This document shows, piece after piece, positions 27,945-36,849 of a stretch of DNA of 64,000 bases. A model generated the notes under the pieces. It had not been told where the DNA came from. It was given only the letters and a program-made list of their open reading frames with translations, and did no database searches. Position 1 is the first letter of the stretch, and the number at the start of each line of letters is the position of its first letter. Source of the DNA: Bacteroides sedimenti (lineage in GTDB: Bacteria > Bacteroidota > Bacteroidia > Bacteroidales > Bacteroidaceae); assembly GCF_040365225.1 (NCBI RefSeq), contig NZ_AP028055.1, positions 62,001-126,000 of the forward strand, read 5' to 3'. Position numbers and translations under genes: made by a program.

Positions 27945-30900
27945 ATGAGAAAGATTTGTCTTATTGTTTTGTTGCTCATTTCATGTAAAAGCAGCTATTC
28001 ACAAACTAATTACTATACAAGAGGTATCGGTGTTTATCCGGGTAATCCACAAGAAAATTTTTCACCTAAATTGGTTCCGGATAATGAACACTATCGGAAT
28101 GTTGCAAAATTAAAGAGTGCATATCACTCCTCGAGTTACGATTATAACCTCACAGCTCAGTTAATTACAGATGGTACAATTACTGATAAGCAGCCACCGT
28201 ATATTAATGTATCAACCCCAAAGGGTGATTTACCTAAAAATGAGCGAGAATGGCTTTTTGATAGAGGCCCTTATTCAGAATGCAATATAAGTGGCGACAA
28301 TGTTTACTTGCAATTAGCATTAAATGACTGCCATACATTGATTAATAAAATAATCATCAATGGTAGAGTTTCGTTTAACCAACAGAGAAATAATGGCTAT
28401 GAGATTGTTTGTTATGGTTCTAATGATAAAAAGAATTGGAAAGAACTAGGTAAGAACAAAGGGAATGAATTTATAGGAAAAGAGCAGGCGCAGGCCGATT
28501 CTCCAGGAAAGAAATTAACCAGGCATTTTAACCAGACAATCACTTTCAATAAGACTGTAGATTACATCTATTACAAAATAGCTCTAAAGATGGCAGGTGC
28601 TCAAGAATGGAAAATTAGTGCTTGGGATTTTTATTGTAATGATAAGCAGGTGTTGATAACCCCATCTAAGTACTTTAATAGCACATGGATGAGTGCCGGT
28701 AATAGTAATGAATGGGTATATGTGGATTTTGGCGCTCCTGCCGAGTTTGATAAGGTTAAGCTTTATTGGGTAAACAAAGCCATAAAAGGAAAAATTCAGA
28801 TATCTGATGATGCAGATAACTGGAAAACAATTGCCAATCTTCCTGGTGGAAGATTTAAAACGGATGAAATTTCCGTAAGTAAAACAAAGGCTCGTTATGT
28901 GCGTGTGACAATGGATAAGTCAGCTGACGGGAATCAATTTGTACTAAGTGAACTTGAGGTTTATGGTAAAGGAGGATTAGTGGCAGAACCTAAATCTCAA
29001 CCCACAGCTACTAACCAGCATGTGTTCCTCAGCGGTGGAAACTGGCAACTACAACGAGCTTCGAATGTAAAAGGAAATGGTACTGAAATATCAAAAATAG
29101 AATACGAACCATCGGACTGGATCAGAGCAACCGTGCCTGGCACAGTCTTGTCAAGCTATTTTAATGTAGGTGCACTGCCAAATTCTAATTATGCTGATAA
29201 TCAGATGCAGATTTCTGAGTCTTTCTTCAATTCTAATTTCTGGTATCGTGATGAATTTGAAATACCTGCTAACTACAAAAACGGACGTATTTTCCTAAAC
29301 TTTGATGGCATAAACTGGAAAGCAAACATCTTTGTGAATGGCCAAACCGTAGGACGTATTGATGGCGCTTTTATGCGTGGCAAATTTGATGTCACTGATG
29401 TTGTAAAACCAGGACAAAAGAATGTAGTTGCTGTTGAAATTATTAAGAATGATAATATAGGTGCGATAAAAGAAAAGTCAGCGATGAACCCTGACAAGAA
29501 TGGGGGGATTTTAGGAGCAGATAATCCAACTTTCCATGCTTCGATAGGTTGGGACTGGATTCCTACTGTTCGTGGTAGAAATATTGGTATTTGGAATGAT
29601 GTGTACCTCTCTCATACAGGTGATGTTACTATTGAGAACCCATTTGTTCGCACAGAATTGGCATTGCCGGATACAACCTCAGCAAAGATATTTATTGAAC
29701 TGACATTGAAAAATCACAAAAACGAACAGGTTAATGGTAAACTTGCTGGTAAGTTCGGTGATATTACTTTAGAGCAAGAAGTCAGCTTGGCACCTCAGGA
29801 AACGAAAGTAATTAAATTGGATCCATCAAACTGTGCTGCGTTGAAACTTCAGAATCCTAAATTATGGTGGCCTAAAGGATATGGCCCGCAGTATCTCTAC
29901 GATTCCAGCTTCTCTTTTAATATTGATGGAGCTGTATCTGATAAGAAAGAGTTCAAAACAGGTATCCGCCAGATGACATTTGATGATAGTAATAACGTTT
30001 TGAAACTTTACGTCAATGGCCGCCGATTCATAGGCCGTGGTGGAAACTGGGGATTTAGTGAATCAAATTTAAACTACCGTGCACGTGAATATGATATTGC
30101 AGTTGCATATCACGCGGATATGAACTTTACGATGATTCGCAACTGGGTAGGGCAAGTGGGCGACGAAGAATTTTACGAAGCCTGTGACCGTTATGGCATC
30201 ATGATTTGGCAAGATTTCTGGTTGGCAAATCCAGCTGATGGTCCTGATCCAGATAATGCTGAGATGTTTATGGCCAATGCAGAAGATTATTTAAAACGCA
30301 TTCGCAATCACTCATCAATTGCTCTTTATGTAGGACGCAATGAAGGTAACCCACCCGAAGTTATTGATAATGCTCTTCGAAAAATGATACCTCAGGTTCA
30401 TCCGGGAATTCATTATATCCCCAACTCTGCAGATGGCGTTGTTAGCGGTGGCGGTCCATACAGAGCATTACCGGTTGAGGAGTATTTTACAATGAAAAGT
30501 GGCATTGACAAATTTCACAGCGAACGTGGTATGCCTAATGTTATGAACTATGAAAGTCTGTTGCTCACCTTTGGGAAAAATAACGTTTGGCCCCAGAACA
30601 GCCAATGGGGATTTCATGATTACACATTAGAAGGAGCACAACAATGCGCAACATTCAATGATATGATTGCTAAAGGGTTCGGTAATATGAACGATGCAAA
30701 ACAATTTGCTGAAAAGGCTCAATGGATTAATTACAATGGTTATAGAGGTATGTTCGAGGGACGTAACAAATATCGTAAGGGATTGCTCTTATGGATGAGT
30801 CATCCTTGCTGGCCGTCAATGGTATGGCAAACGTACGATTACTTTTTGGAACCGACCGCTGCCTACTATGGATGTAAGAAAGCTTGTGAACCACTTCATA

Positions 30901-31460
30901 TTCAATGGAATCCTAGCACGAACAACATTGAAGTTGTAAACTATAGTGCAGGCACTCATGCTGATCTCACCGCAAAAGCAGAGATTCGTAATATGGATGG
31001 TAGTATTCAATGGACCAAAGAAACAAAACTTAGCAGCAATGAAGATACCACTGAAAAGTGCTTTATGCTTGAATTTCCTCAAAACCTATCGGCAACCCAC
31101 TTTATCAAACTAAGTTTGATTGAAAATAATCAAGTTGTTTCGGATAATTTCTATTTGAGAGGTGCAGAAGATGGTAATTTTCAAGCAATAAATCAATTAC
31201 CGAAAGTAGAGTTGAAAAGCAGCACCAATGTTAAGAAAGTGAATGGAGAATGGATTATGACCACAATTTTGAAAAATGATTCGGCTACACCAGCTTTAAT
31301 GATTCGACTTAAAGTTGTTGGTAAAAAGAGTGGAGAACGTATTCTTCCTATATTCTACAGTGACAATTATATATCATTGATGCCTGGCGAAAATAAAGTT
31401 ATTACAATGAGATTCTCTGATGCGGATACACGAGGGGAAGAACCTATCGTCGTTTTTTAA
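27945..31460 (+). CDS. GH2 beta-mannosidase-like glycosidase with N-terminal discoidin-type domains
   Basis: A 1171-residue exported enzyme; the signal MRKICLIVLLLISC allows lipidation at Cys14. Two beta-sandwich regions precede the enzyme: about 50-230 and an F5/8-type C (discoidin) domain about 235-345 (WVYVDFGAPAEFDKVKLYW, ARYVRVTMD). Then come the GH2 sandwich domains (FWYRDEFEIP, IFLNFDGINWKANIFVNG) and the catalytic barrel. The acid/base is Glu800 (VGRNEGNPP) and the nucleophile Glu860 (HSERGMPN). Context favours beta-mannosidase. Fold similarity to exo-beta-glucosaminidases is noted, but the Asn-Glu acid/base motif is of the common GH2 type. Confidence 0.85.
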   Translation: MRKICLIVLLLISCKSSYSQTNYYTRGIGVYPGNPQENFSPKLVPDNEHYRNVAKLKSAYHSSSYDYNLTAQLITDGTITDKQPPYINVSTPKGDLPKNEREWLFDRGPYSECNISGDNVYLQLALNDCHTLINKIIINGRVSFNQQRNNGYEIVCYGSNDKKNWKELGKNKGNEFIGKEQAQADSPGKKLTRHFNQTITFNKTVDYIYYKIALKMAGAQEWKISAWDFYCNDKQVLITPSKYFNSTWMSAGNSNEWVYVDFGAPAEFDKVKLYWVNKAIKGKIQISDDADNWKTIANLPGGRFKTDEISVSKTKARYVRVTMDKSADGNQFVLSELEVYGKGGLVAEPKSQPTATNQHVFLSGGNWQLQRASNVKGNGTEISKIEYEPSDWIRATVPGTVLSSYFNVGALPNSNYADNQMQISESFFNSNFWYRDEFEIPANYKNGRIFLNFDGINWKANIFVNGQTVGRIDGAFMRGKFDVTDVVKPGQKNVVAVEIIKNDNIGAIKEKSAMNPDKNGGILGADNPTFHASIGWDWIPTVRGRNIGIWNDVYLSHTGDVTIENPFVRTELALPDTTSAKIFIELTLKNHKNEQVNGKLAGKFGDITLEQEVSLAPQETKVIKLDPSNCAALKLQNPKLWWPKGYGPQYLYDSSFSFNIDGAVSDKKEFKTGIRQMTFDDSNNVLKLYVNGRRFIGRGGNWGFSESNLNYRAREYDIAVAYHADMNFTMIRNWVGQVGDEEFYEACDRYGIMIWQDFWLANPADGPDPDNAEMFMANAEDYLKRIRNHSSIALYVGRNEGNPPEVIDNALRKMIPQVHPGIHYIPNSADGVVSGGGPYRALPVEEYFTMKSGIDKFHSERGMPNVMNYESLLLTFGKNNVWPQNSQWGFHDYTLEGAQQCATFNDMIAKGFGNMNDAKQFAEKAQWINYNGYRGMFEGRNKYRKGLLLWMSHPCWPSMVWQTYDYFLEPTAAYYGCKKACEPLHIQWNPSTNNIEVVNYSAGTHADLTAKAEIRNMDGSIQWTKETKLSSNEDTTEKCFMLEFPQNLSATHFIKLSLIENNQVVSDNFYLRGAEDGNFQAINQLPKVELKSSTNVKKVNGEWIMTTILKNDSATPALMIRLKVVGKKSGERILPIFYSDNYISLMPGENKVITMRFSDADTRGEEPIVVF

Positions 31461-31656
31461 ATAAGTGATTATGTCCTGTGGTAAAAAAATATCCTTTGGC
31501 ATATCTGCTTGTACGGAGAGATGGTTGTGAGAATAAATATCACTATAATGCTCCATGTCAGGAACAGATATCAAGAAAAGATTTTAAATCATTTTTTTTA
31601 ATGCCTCAGACTCTTTTTTGTAAGGATTTAAATAATATGTTAAAGAAATAATTTGC

Positions 31657-32835
31657 ATGAATAAATTTGATGAAAAGGTAGATAAACTTCTGAAAGATCA
31701 AGAAGCTTTACTTGTACTTAAAAATGAGAAAATACCTAATGGTAATGGCCTGTTTACTCGTTATAAATACCCCATACTAACAGCTGAACATACTCCCGTA
31801 ACCTGGAGATATGATTTAGATGAACGCTCTAACCCATACCTGATGGAAAGGATTGGAATGAACGCAGTCCTGAATTCGGGCGCAATCAAATGGAATGGGA
31901 AATATATCCTTCTGGCCAGGGTAGAGGGAGTTGATAGAAAATCGTTTTTTGCAGTGGCCGAGAGTAACAATGGAATAGATAATTTCCGCTTTTGGGATTT
32001 TCCCTTGACTATTCCCGATACAGAGAACCCTGCTACAAACATCTATGATATGCGTCTCACCTCTCACGAAGATGGATGGATTTATGGCATATTTTGTGCC
32101 GAGCGACTTGATCCGAATGCTCCGGCAGGTGATCTATCTACGGCTACGGCAACTGCCGGAATTGCCCGAACAAAAGATTTGATAAACTGGGAACGGCTGC
32201 CCGACTTAAAATCCAGAAGTCAGCAACGTAACGTAGTGCTTCATCCTGAGTTTGTCAACGGGAAATATGCACTTTATACCCGCCCCCAAGATGGTTTTAT
32301 TGATGCCGGAAGCGGCGGGGGTATTGGCTGGGCTTTGATTGATGATATTACCAAAGCTGAAATTAAAGAAGAAAAGATTATTGATCATCGTTACTATCAC
32401 ACGATTAAAGAAGTGAAGAACGGAGAAGGCCCTCATCCAATTAAAACGCCCCAAGGATGGCTCCATCTAGCTCACGGAGTAAGAGGATGCGCTGCCGGTT
32501 TGCGTTATGTTCTTTATCTGTATATGACCGATCTGAAAGATCCTTCAAAACTGATTGCGGCTCCTGGAGGATATTTTATGGCTCCAGTAGGAATAGAGCG
32601 GATAGGAGATGTATCGAATGTGCTTTTCAGTAACGGATGGATTGCTGACGATGACGGAACTGTGTACATCTATTATGCCTCTTCCGATACCCGGATGCAC
32701 GTGGCAACCTCAACCATTGAAAAGTTGGTGGATTATTGCATGAATACTCCGGAAGATGGATTTACAACAACAAAATCAGTTGAAACTTTGAAGAAACAGA
32801 TTGAGAAAAATCTTAGTTTGCTGGCAAATAAATAA
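31657..32835 (+). CDS. GH130 4-O-beta-D-mannosyl-D-glucose phosphorylase
   Basis: Cytoplasmic phosphorylase that converts mannosyl-beta-1,4-glucose and phosphate to mannose-1-phosphate and glucose. It is 392 residues without a signal peptide, as for the B. fragilis enzyme. GH130 features are MNAVLNSGAIKWNGKYILLARVEG, the catalytic Asp131 in NIYDMRLT, the phosphate-binding Arg/His residues in RSQQRNVVLHPEF and KTPQGWLHLAHGVRG, and YYASSDTRMHVAT. It is followed by a symporter and a 2-epimerase, the same order as in the described B. fragilis mannan pathway, so the subfamily assignment is strong. Confidence 0.93.
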   Translation: MNKFDEKVDKLLKDQEALLVLKNEKIPNGNGLFTRYKYPILTAEHTPVTWRYDLDERSNPYLMERIGMNAVLNSGAIKWNGKYILLARVEGVDRKSFFAVAESNNGIDNFRFWDFPLTIPDTENPATNIYDMRLTSHEDGWIYGIFCAERLDPNAPAGDLSTATATAGIARTKDLINWERLPDLKSRSQQRNVVLHPEFVNGKYALYTRPQDGFIDAGSGGGIGWALIDDITKAEIKEEKIIDHRYYHTIKEVKNGEGPHPIKTPQGWLHLAHGVRGCAAGLRYVLYLYMTDLKDPSKLIAAPGGYFMAPVGIERIGDVSNVLFSNGWIADDDGTVYIYYASSDTRMHVATSTIEKLVDYCMNTPEDGFTTTKSVETLKKQIEKNLSLLANK

Positions 32836-32900
32836 CTCTTTGTATCGTTTATGTCATTGACAAACTTGTCAACCTGAGATCTAATTTTTGAAATAATATC

Positions 32901-34289
32901 ATGATAAAACTAACAGAAAAAATAGGCTACGGTCTGGGAGATATGGCTTCTTCCATGTTTTGGAAGATTTTTGGAATGTTTCTTCTTTTCTTTTATACGG
33001 ATGTTTATGGTCTGGCACCGGCAGCAGTGGGAACCATGTTTTTGGTGACACGAGTCTGGGATTCTTTTCTTGATCCGGTCATTGGTGTTATAGCCGACCG
33101 AACGAACTCCCCGTGGGGAAAGTTCCGGCCTTATTTACTTTTTGTAGCTGTACCCTTCGGAATCATAGGTGTCCTTACGTTTGTAACACCCGATTTCAGC
33201 ATAGAGTGGAAACTGGTGTACGCCTACATCACATACACGTTGATGATGATGGTTTATTCAACGATTAATGTTCCGTATGCCTCCTTGCTAGGGGTTATGA
33301 CCCCCAATCCGAAGGAACGAACCACCCTTTCTTCATATCGTATGTTCTTTGCCTATCTGGGTAGTTTTATCGCCTTGTTATTAATCCAGCCACTGGTTGA
33401 GTTTTTCTCCAAAATGGGAGGAACAATCAATCCTCAGCTTGGATGGACCTATGGAGTTGGAGTCATTGCTGTAATTTGTGTAGCACTGTTTCTGGGTTGT
33501 TTTGCCTTGACCAAAGAGCGGGTGAAACCGATAAAGAAAGAAGAAAAGAGCACGTTAAAAGAAGATTTGCTCGATTTGTGGCACAATCGTCCCTGGTGGA
33601 TATTGTTGGGAGCAGGTATTGCCGCATTGATCTTCAACTCAATTCGTGACGGGGCAACAATTTATTATTTTAAATATTACATATTTGAAGATAACTCGCT
33701 TAAAATAGCGTCACTGGGGGTAACCGTAACATGGACCTCCCTTTATCTGGCACTGGGACAGGCCGCCAATATGGTAGGGGTAGCATTAGCTGCTCCTGTG
33801 GCCAATAATATCGGGAAAAAGAACACCTATCTTGCGGCAATGTCTGTTGCAACGATCCTTAGTATCGTTTTTTTCTGGTTTACCCGTGAGCAGTTGGTGC
33901 TTATATTCGTATTCCAGGCATTGATCAGCATTTGCGCAGGGATTATTTTCCCGCTCTTGTGGTCTATGTATGCAGATATAGCTGATTATTCCGAACTGAA
34001 ATGTGGTCGTAGGGCTACGGGACTCATCTTCTCTTCTTCTTCTATGTCACAGAAATTAGGCTGGACATTAGGGGGAGCATTAACCGGATGGTTACTGGCT
34101 TATTTTGGATTCAAGGCAAATGTGATTCAATCGGATTCGGCCATTATCGGAATTAAGATGATGCTGAGCTTCCTTCCTGCACTTGGCACAGTGCTTTCGG
34201 TTATTTTCATTTCTTTCTACCCGCTGAGCGAGAAGAAGGTGAAGAACATCACTTTGCAACTGGAGGAGCGTCGTAAGGATTTAAACTAA
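32901..34289 (+). CDS. GPH-family sugar:cation symporter
   Basis: A 462-residue inner-membrane protein with twelve predicted helices. KIGYGLGDMASSMFWKI and WDSFLDPVIGVIADRTNSPWGKFRPYLL-like blocks (about 10-25 and 53-80) identify the glycoside-pentoside-hexuronide family. It lies between the phosphorylase and the epimerase, so the likely cargo is beta-1,4-mannobiose, with Na+ or H+ as the coupling ion. It begins 65 bp after the phosphorylase gene and ends 5 bp before the epimerase. Confidence 0.92.
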   Translation: MIKLTEKIGYGLGDMASSMFWKIFGMFLLFFYTDVYGLAPAAVGTMFLVTRVWDSFLDPVIGVIADRTNSPWGKFRPYLLFVAVPFGIIGVLTFVTPDFSIEWKLVYAYITYTLMMMVYSTINVPYASLLGVMTPNPKERTTLSSYRMFFAYLGSFIALLLIQPLVEFFSKMGGTINPQLGWTYGVGVIAVICVALFLGCFALTKERVKPIKKEEKSTLKEDLLDLWHNRPWWILLGAGIAALIFNSIRDGATIYYFKYYIFEDNSLKIASLGVTVTWTSLYLALGQAANMVGVALAAPVANNIGKKNTYLAAMSVATILSIVFFWFTREQLVLIFVFQALISICAGIIFPLLWSMYADIADYSELKCGRRATGLIFSSSSMSQKLGWTLGGALTGWLLAYFGFKANVIQSDSAIIGIKMMLSFLPALGTVLSVIFISFYPLSEKKVKNITLQLEERRKDLN

Positions 34290-34294
34290 GAGGT

Positions 34295-35488
34295 ATGGAT
34301 ATGATAACGAATTTAAAAGCAGAGGTTCTTGATGTTCTGCAGAATAACATTCTTCTGTATTGGCAAATAAAGATGCAGGATATAGATAACGGTGGCTTTT
34401 TCGGACAAATGACGGGAGAAGAAAGTTTAAATCCGGAAGCTGAAAAAGGAGCGATACTCAATGCACGTATCTTATGGACTTATTCTGCAGCATATCGTCT
34501 ACTGAAAAAAGAGGAATATCTTACGATGGCAACACGTGCAAAGCGGTATGTTATCGACAAATTCTTTGATAAGGAATTTGGAGGGGTTTATTGGTCTCTT
34601 GATAAAAATGGTAACCCGTTGGATACAAAAAAACAAATTTATGCTTTAGGTTTTGCCATTTACGGATTAAGTGAATATCACAGAGCTACAGGCGATAAGG
34701 AAGCGCTGGATTATGCAATAAATCTGTTTCATTCCATAGAAAAGTACAGTTTTGATAAAGTAAAGAATGGATATCTGGAGGCGTTTACCCGCGAATGGAA
34801 TGAAATAGAAGATATGCGTTTAAGCGAGAAGGATGCCAATGAAAAGAAAACGATGAACACGCATCTTCATATTCTCGAACCATACACCAATCTTTACAGA
34901 GTATGGAAAGACGAAGAATTGAAGAATCAGATAAAGAATCTAATTGTTGTTTTTCTCGATAAAATATTAAATAAGGAGACTAACCATTTGAAACTATTCT
35001 TTGATGAAGAATGGAACGGGAAAGATCATATCGTTTCGTATGGACACGATATTGAGGCTTCCTGGCTTATTTATGAAGCTGCTTCTGTTTTGGGAGAGGA
35101 TGAATTATTGAAAAGAGTGGAGAAAGTAATACCTAAGATTGCAGATGCTGCAAGTGAAGGTCTTCGCGGGGATGGAGGAATGGTCTATGAAATGAATCTG
35201 GAAACGAATGAAGTCGATGCGGATCGCCATTGGTGGGTTCAGGCAGAAACCGTGGTGGGATTCTTCTACTTGTATAAACATTTTCAACGGGAAGACGCTC
35301 TTGAAAAAGCAGTTGCATGCTGGAACTACATAAAGAAACATCTTATTGATTATAGTAATGGAGAATGGTACTGGAGTATCAAAGCAGATGGCACTGTGAA
35401 TACAATAGATGACAAAGCAGGATTCTGGAAATGTCCGTACCATAATGGACGTATGTGTATGGAAATTATAGAGAATAATATTTTATAA
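34295..35488 (+). CDS. Cellobiose/mannobiose 2-epimerase
   Basis: Cytoplasmic (alpha/alpha)6-barrel enzyme of the N-acylglucosamine 2-epimerase family that turns mannobiose into mannosyl-glucose, the substrate of the phosphorylase upstream. It has 397 residues. Catalytic His candidates lie in MNTHLHILEPYTNLYR, VSYGHDIEASWL and DRHWWVQAET; FWKCPYHNGRMCMEII is the conserved C-terminus. The alternative ATG at 34301 has better spacing from the AAGAGG sequence at 34288-34293 and may be the true start. It is the last gene of the mannan locus. Confidence 0.93.
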   Translation: MDMITNLKAEVLDVLQNNILLYWQIKMQDIDNGGFFGQMTGEESLNPEAEKGAILNARILWTYSAAYRLLKKEEYLTMATRAKRYVIDKFFDKEFGGVYWSLDKNGNPLDTKKQIYALGFAIYGLSEYHRATGDKEALDYAINLFHSIEKYSFDKVKNGYLEAFTREWNEIEDMRLSEKDANEKKTMNTHLHILEPYTNLYRVWKDEELKNQIKNLIVVFLDKILNKETNHLKLFFDEEWNGKDHIVSYGHDIEASWLIYEAASVLGEDELLKRVEKVIPKIADAASEGLRGDGGMVYEMNLETNEVDADRHWWVQAETVVGFFYLYKHFQREDALEKAVACWNYIKKHLIDYSNGEWYWSIKADGTVNTIDDKAGFWKCPYHNGRMCMEIIENNIL

Positions 35489-35496
35489 AATACTAA

Positions 35497-35628
35497 ATAC
35501 GATTTCTTAATAGCATAGAAGAAATCCAAGCGGATGTGATGGATCATGTACTGGCAGTAGTTCCTGAGTTTGAACTCGTTGTATTCCAGAATCCTACCTG
35601 GGCAGTTTTCAGGATGTTGAAGAGTTGA
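35497..35628 (+). pseudogene. Remnant of an mscS 3' end
   Basis: From 35521 the frame encodes 35 residues, starting EIQADVMDHVLAVVPEFELV and ending in FRMLKS plus a stop, which match the last 35 residues of the MscS protein encoded at 15432-16688 at 29 positions. Many of the nucleotide differences are silent. The longest exact match is 17 bp (35527-35543 with 16587-16603). Upstream of 35509 similarity is lost and a stop lies at 35494-35496, so this is a fragment without a start. Confidence 0.85.
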
Positions 35629-35738
35629 TTCTCATTTACATATAGCTATATAATTATGAAGATGAGTTTTACTTTTCTTTGAGTAAACAGTGAATGACAA
35701 CATTCGTTTGATAACATCAGCCCTGAGAAAATAATAAT

Positions 35739-35773
35739 TGGCGTGAACTATCAGTCAATGACCGTTCACGCCA
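35739..35773. terminator. Bidirectional terminator at the end of the mannan locus
   Basis: Perfect 10-bp stem (35739-35748 with 35764-35773) around a 15-base loop that has its own short stem; T-rich sequence follows on both strands. It separates the epimerase and mscS remnant from the convergent gene at 35839. Other than the remnant and this hairpin the gap 35489-35838 is empty. Confidence 0.6.
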
Positions 35774-35838
35774 GCTTTATTAGACTACAAATTAACTTTT
35801 TTGTAAATAATAAGACCTAATTATATGTATTCTATAAC

Positions 35839-36189
35839 CTATTGTTTTAATGCAATCTGAATGTTTTTATTTTCCTTATTACTAATAGCAACCTTAACCA
35901 CTTCAGGCTTGTACGAAATCATGTTAACCTGAATTTCGCACTCTTTTCCGCTTACATTCTCAATGGTGAAATTGCCATCCAGGTCGGTGAAAACTTTTTT
36001 ACCATTAACTGTTACTGTTGCACCCACCAGGGTTTCGCCCGCTTTCAGGTCAGTTACTTTACCGCTTAGGGTGTAAGTAGAAACTGCAGCTGTCTTTTCT
36101 GCTGATTTAGGCTCGTCTTTTCCCTTTGCCTGTGAGGCTGTTGCACCGAAAATCAATAAAGCTGCCGCGAGAGTTAAAGTCTTTTTCAT
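35839..36189 (-). CDS. Small exported carboxypeptidase-regulatory-like domain protein
   Basis: A 116-residue protein with a signal peptide (MKKTLTLAAALLIFGATASQA), a charged linker and one CarboxypepD_reg-like beta-sandwich (about 40-112: YTLSGKVTDLKAGETLVGAT, then FTDLDGNFTIENV). The same fold forms the N-terminal extension of SusC-type receptors, but here it stands alone. A TTACTTTG near-match to the -7 element lies just upstream. The function is not known; a periplasmic or surface binding role is a guess. Confidence 0.75.
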   Translation of the reverse strand: MKKTLTLAAALLIFGATASQAKGKDEPKSAEKTAAVSTYTLSGKVTDLKAGETLVGATVTVNGKKVFTDLDGNFTIENVSGKECEIQVNMISYKPEVVKVAISNKENKNIQIALKQ

Positions 36190-36278
36190 TTCTATCTAAA
36201 TTAAATGTTCTTTCTGTTTTGTATTGCAAAGTAAAAGAACTTGTGTTATAAAAATGCTACACCGATAATACAAAACTG

Positions 36279-36758
36279 TTAATATTGTTTGGATGATATC
36301 AGCCTGCCGTTTTCATCCCACATGTTCCATATACCGCTCTTTTTCCCGTTATCGTAATGCATCTCGTAACGAAGCTTTCCATCTTCATCCCAAATACGCC
36401 ACAGTCCGTCTTTCTCTCCTTTCTTGTAGCGTGCCTCTCCAACCAGAATCCCTTGCCGGGTGTAGGTTCTCCAGGTTCCGTGAAACACACCGTTGTAATA
36501 CGACCGTACTTCTTCAATTTTTCCGTTGGGAAAATAGAGCAGATAGATGCCTTCGGGACTTCCGTTCTTGATAAACATTTCCATCTTCAACACTCCGTCG
36601 GGGTAGTATTCGGTATATTCACCGGTGTAGAGCGTGCTTTGACTCTCGTCGGTGTAGTATATTCCATCAATCACCGTAAGCTTTTTCTGATTCTGCGCAT
36701 GCAGGTTTAAGGCAAAGGTGGCAGTCAGCAGGAGGCATACAATAAAGATTCTTCTCAT
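36279..36758 (-). CDS. Exported MORN-type (YwqK-like) repeat protein
   Basis: A 159-residue protein with a signal peptide (MRRIFIVCLLLTATFALNLHA). The rest is about five MORN_2-type repeats, for example YTEYYPDGVLK, YLLYFPNGKIEE, RTYTRQGILVG, RIWDEDGKLRY and NMWDENGRLIS. Such proteins are often labelled as antitoxins of YwqK type, but no toxin gene is adjacent and the export signal argues against that role. It lies on the same strand as the neighbouring lipoprotein and receptor genes but after a terminator. Confidence 0.75.
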   Translation of the reverse strand: MRRIFIVCLLLTATFALNLHAQNQKKLTVIDGIYYTDESQSTLYTGEYTEYYPDGVLKMEMFIKNGSPEGIYLLYFPNGKIEEVRSYYNGVFHGTWRTYTRQGILVGEARYKKGEKDGLWRIWDEDGKLRYEMHYDNGKKSGIWNMWDENGRLISSKQY

Positions 36759-36794
36759 AATTCTATTCTTTTTGGCCTGTAAGCCTGGTTATAT

Positions 36795-36832
36795 AAAAAG
36801 AGACTGCACCCCATTACTTACGGATGCAGTCT
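36795..36832 (-). terminator. Intrinsic terminator after the beta-helix-like lipoprotein gene
   Basis: On the minus strand, AGACTGCA (complement of 36825-36832) pairs with TGCAGTCT (complement of 36801-36808), followed by a T-run (complement of 36795-36799). It lies just after the stop at 36850. Confidence 0.65.
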
Positions 36833-36849
36833 TTCCTTGTTTGTATCTC

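Noticed and set aside
36279..36758. Toxin-antitoxin module
   Set aside because: Only the MORN-type name suggests it; the protein is exported and there is no toxin gene.
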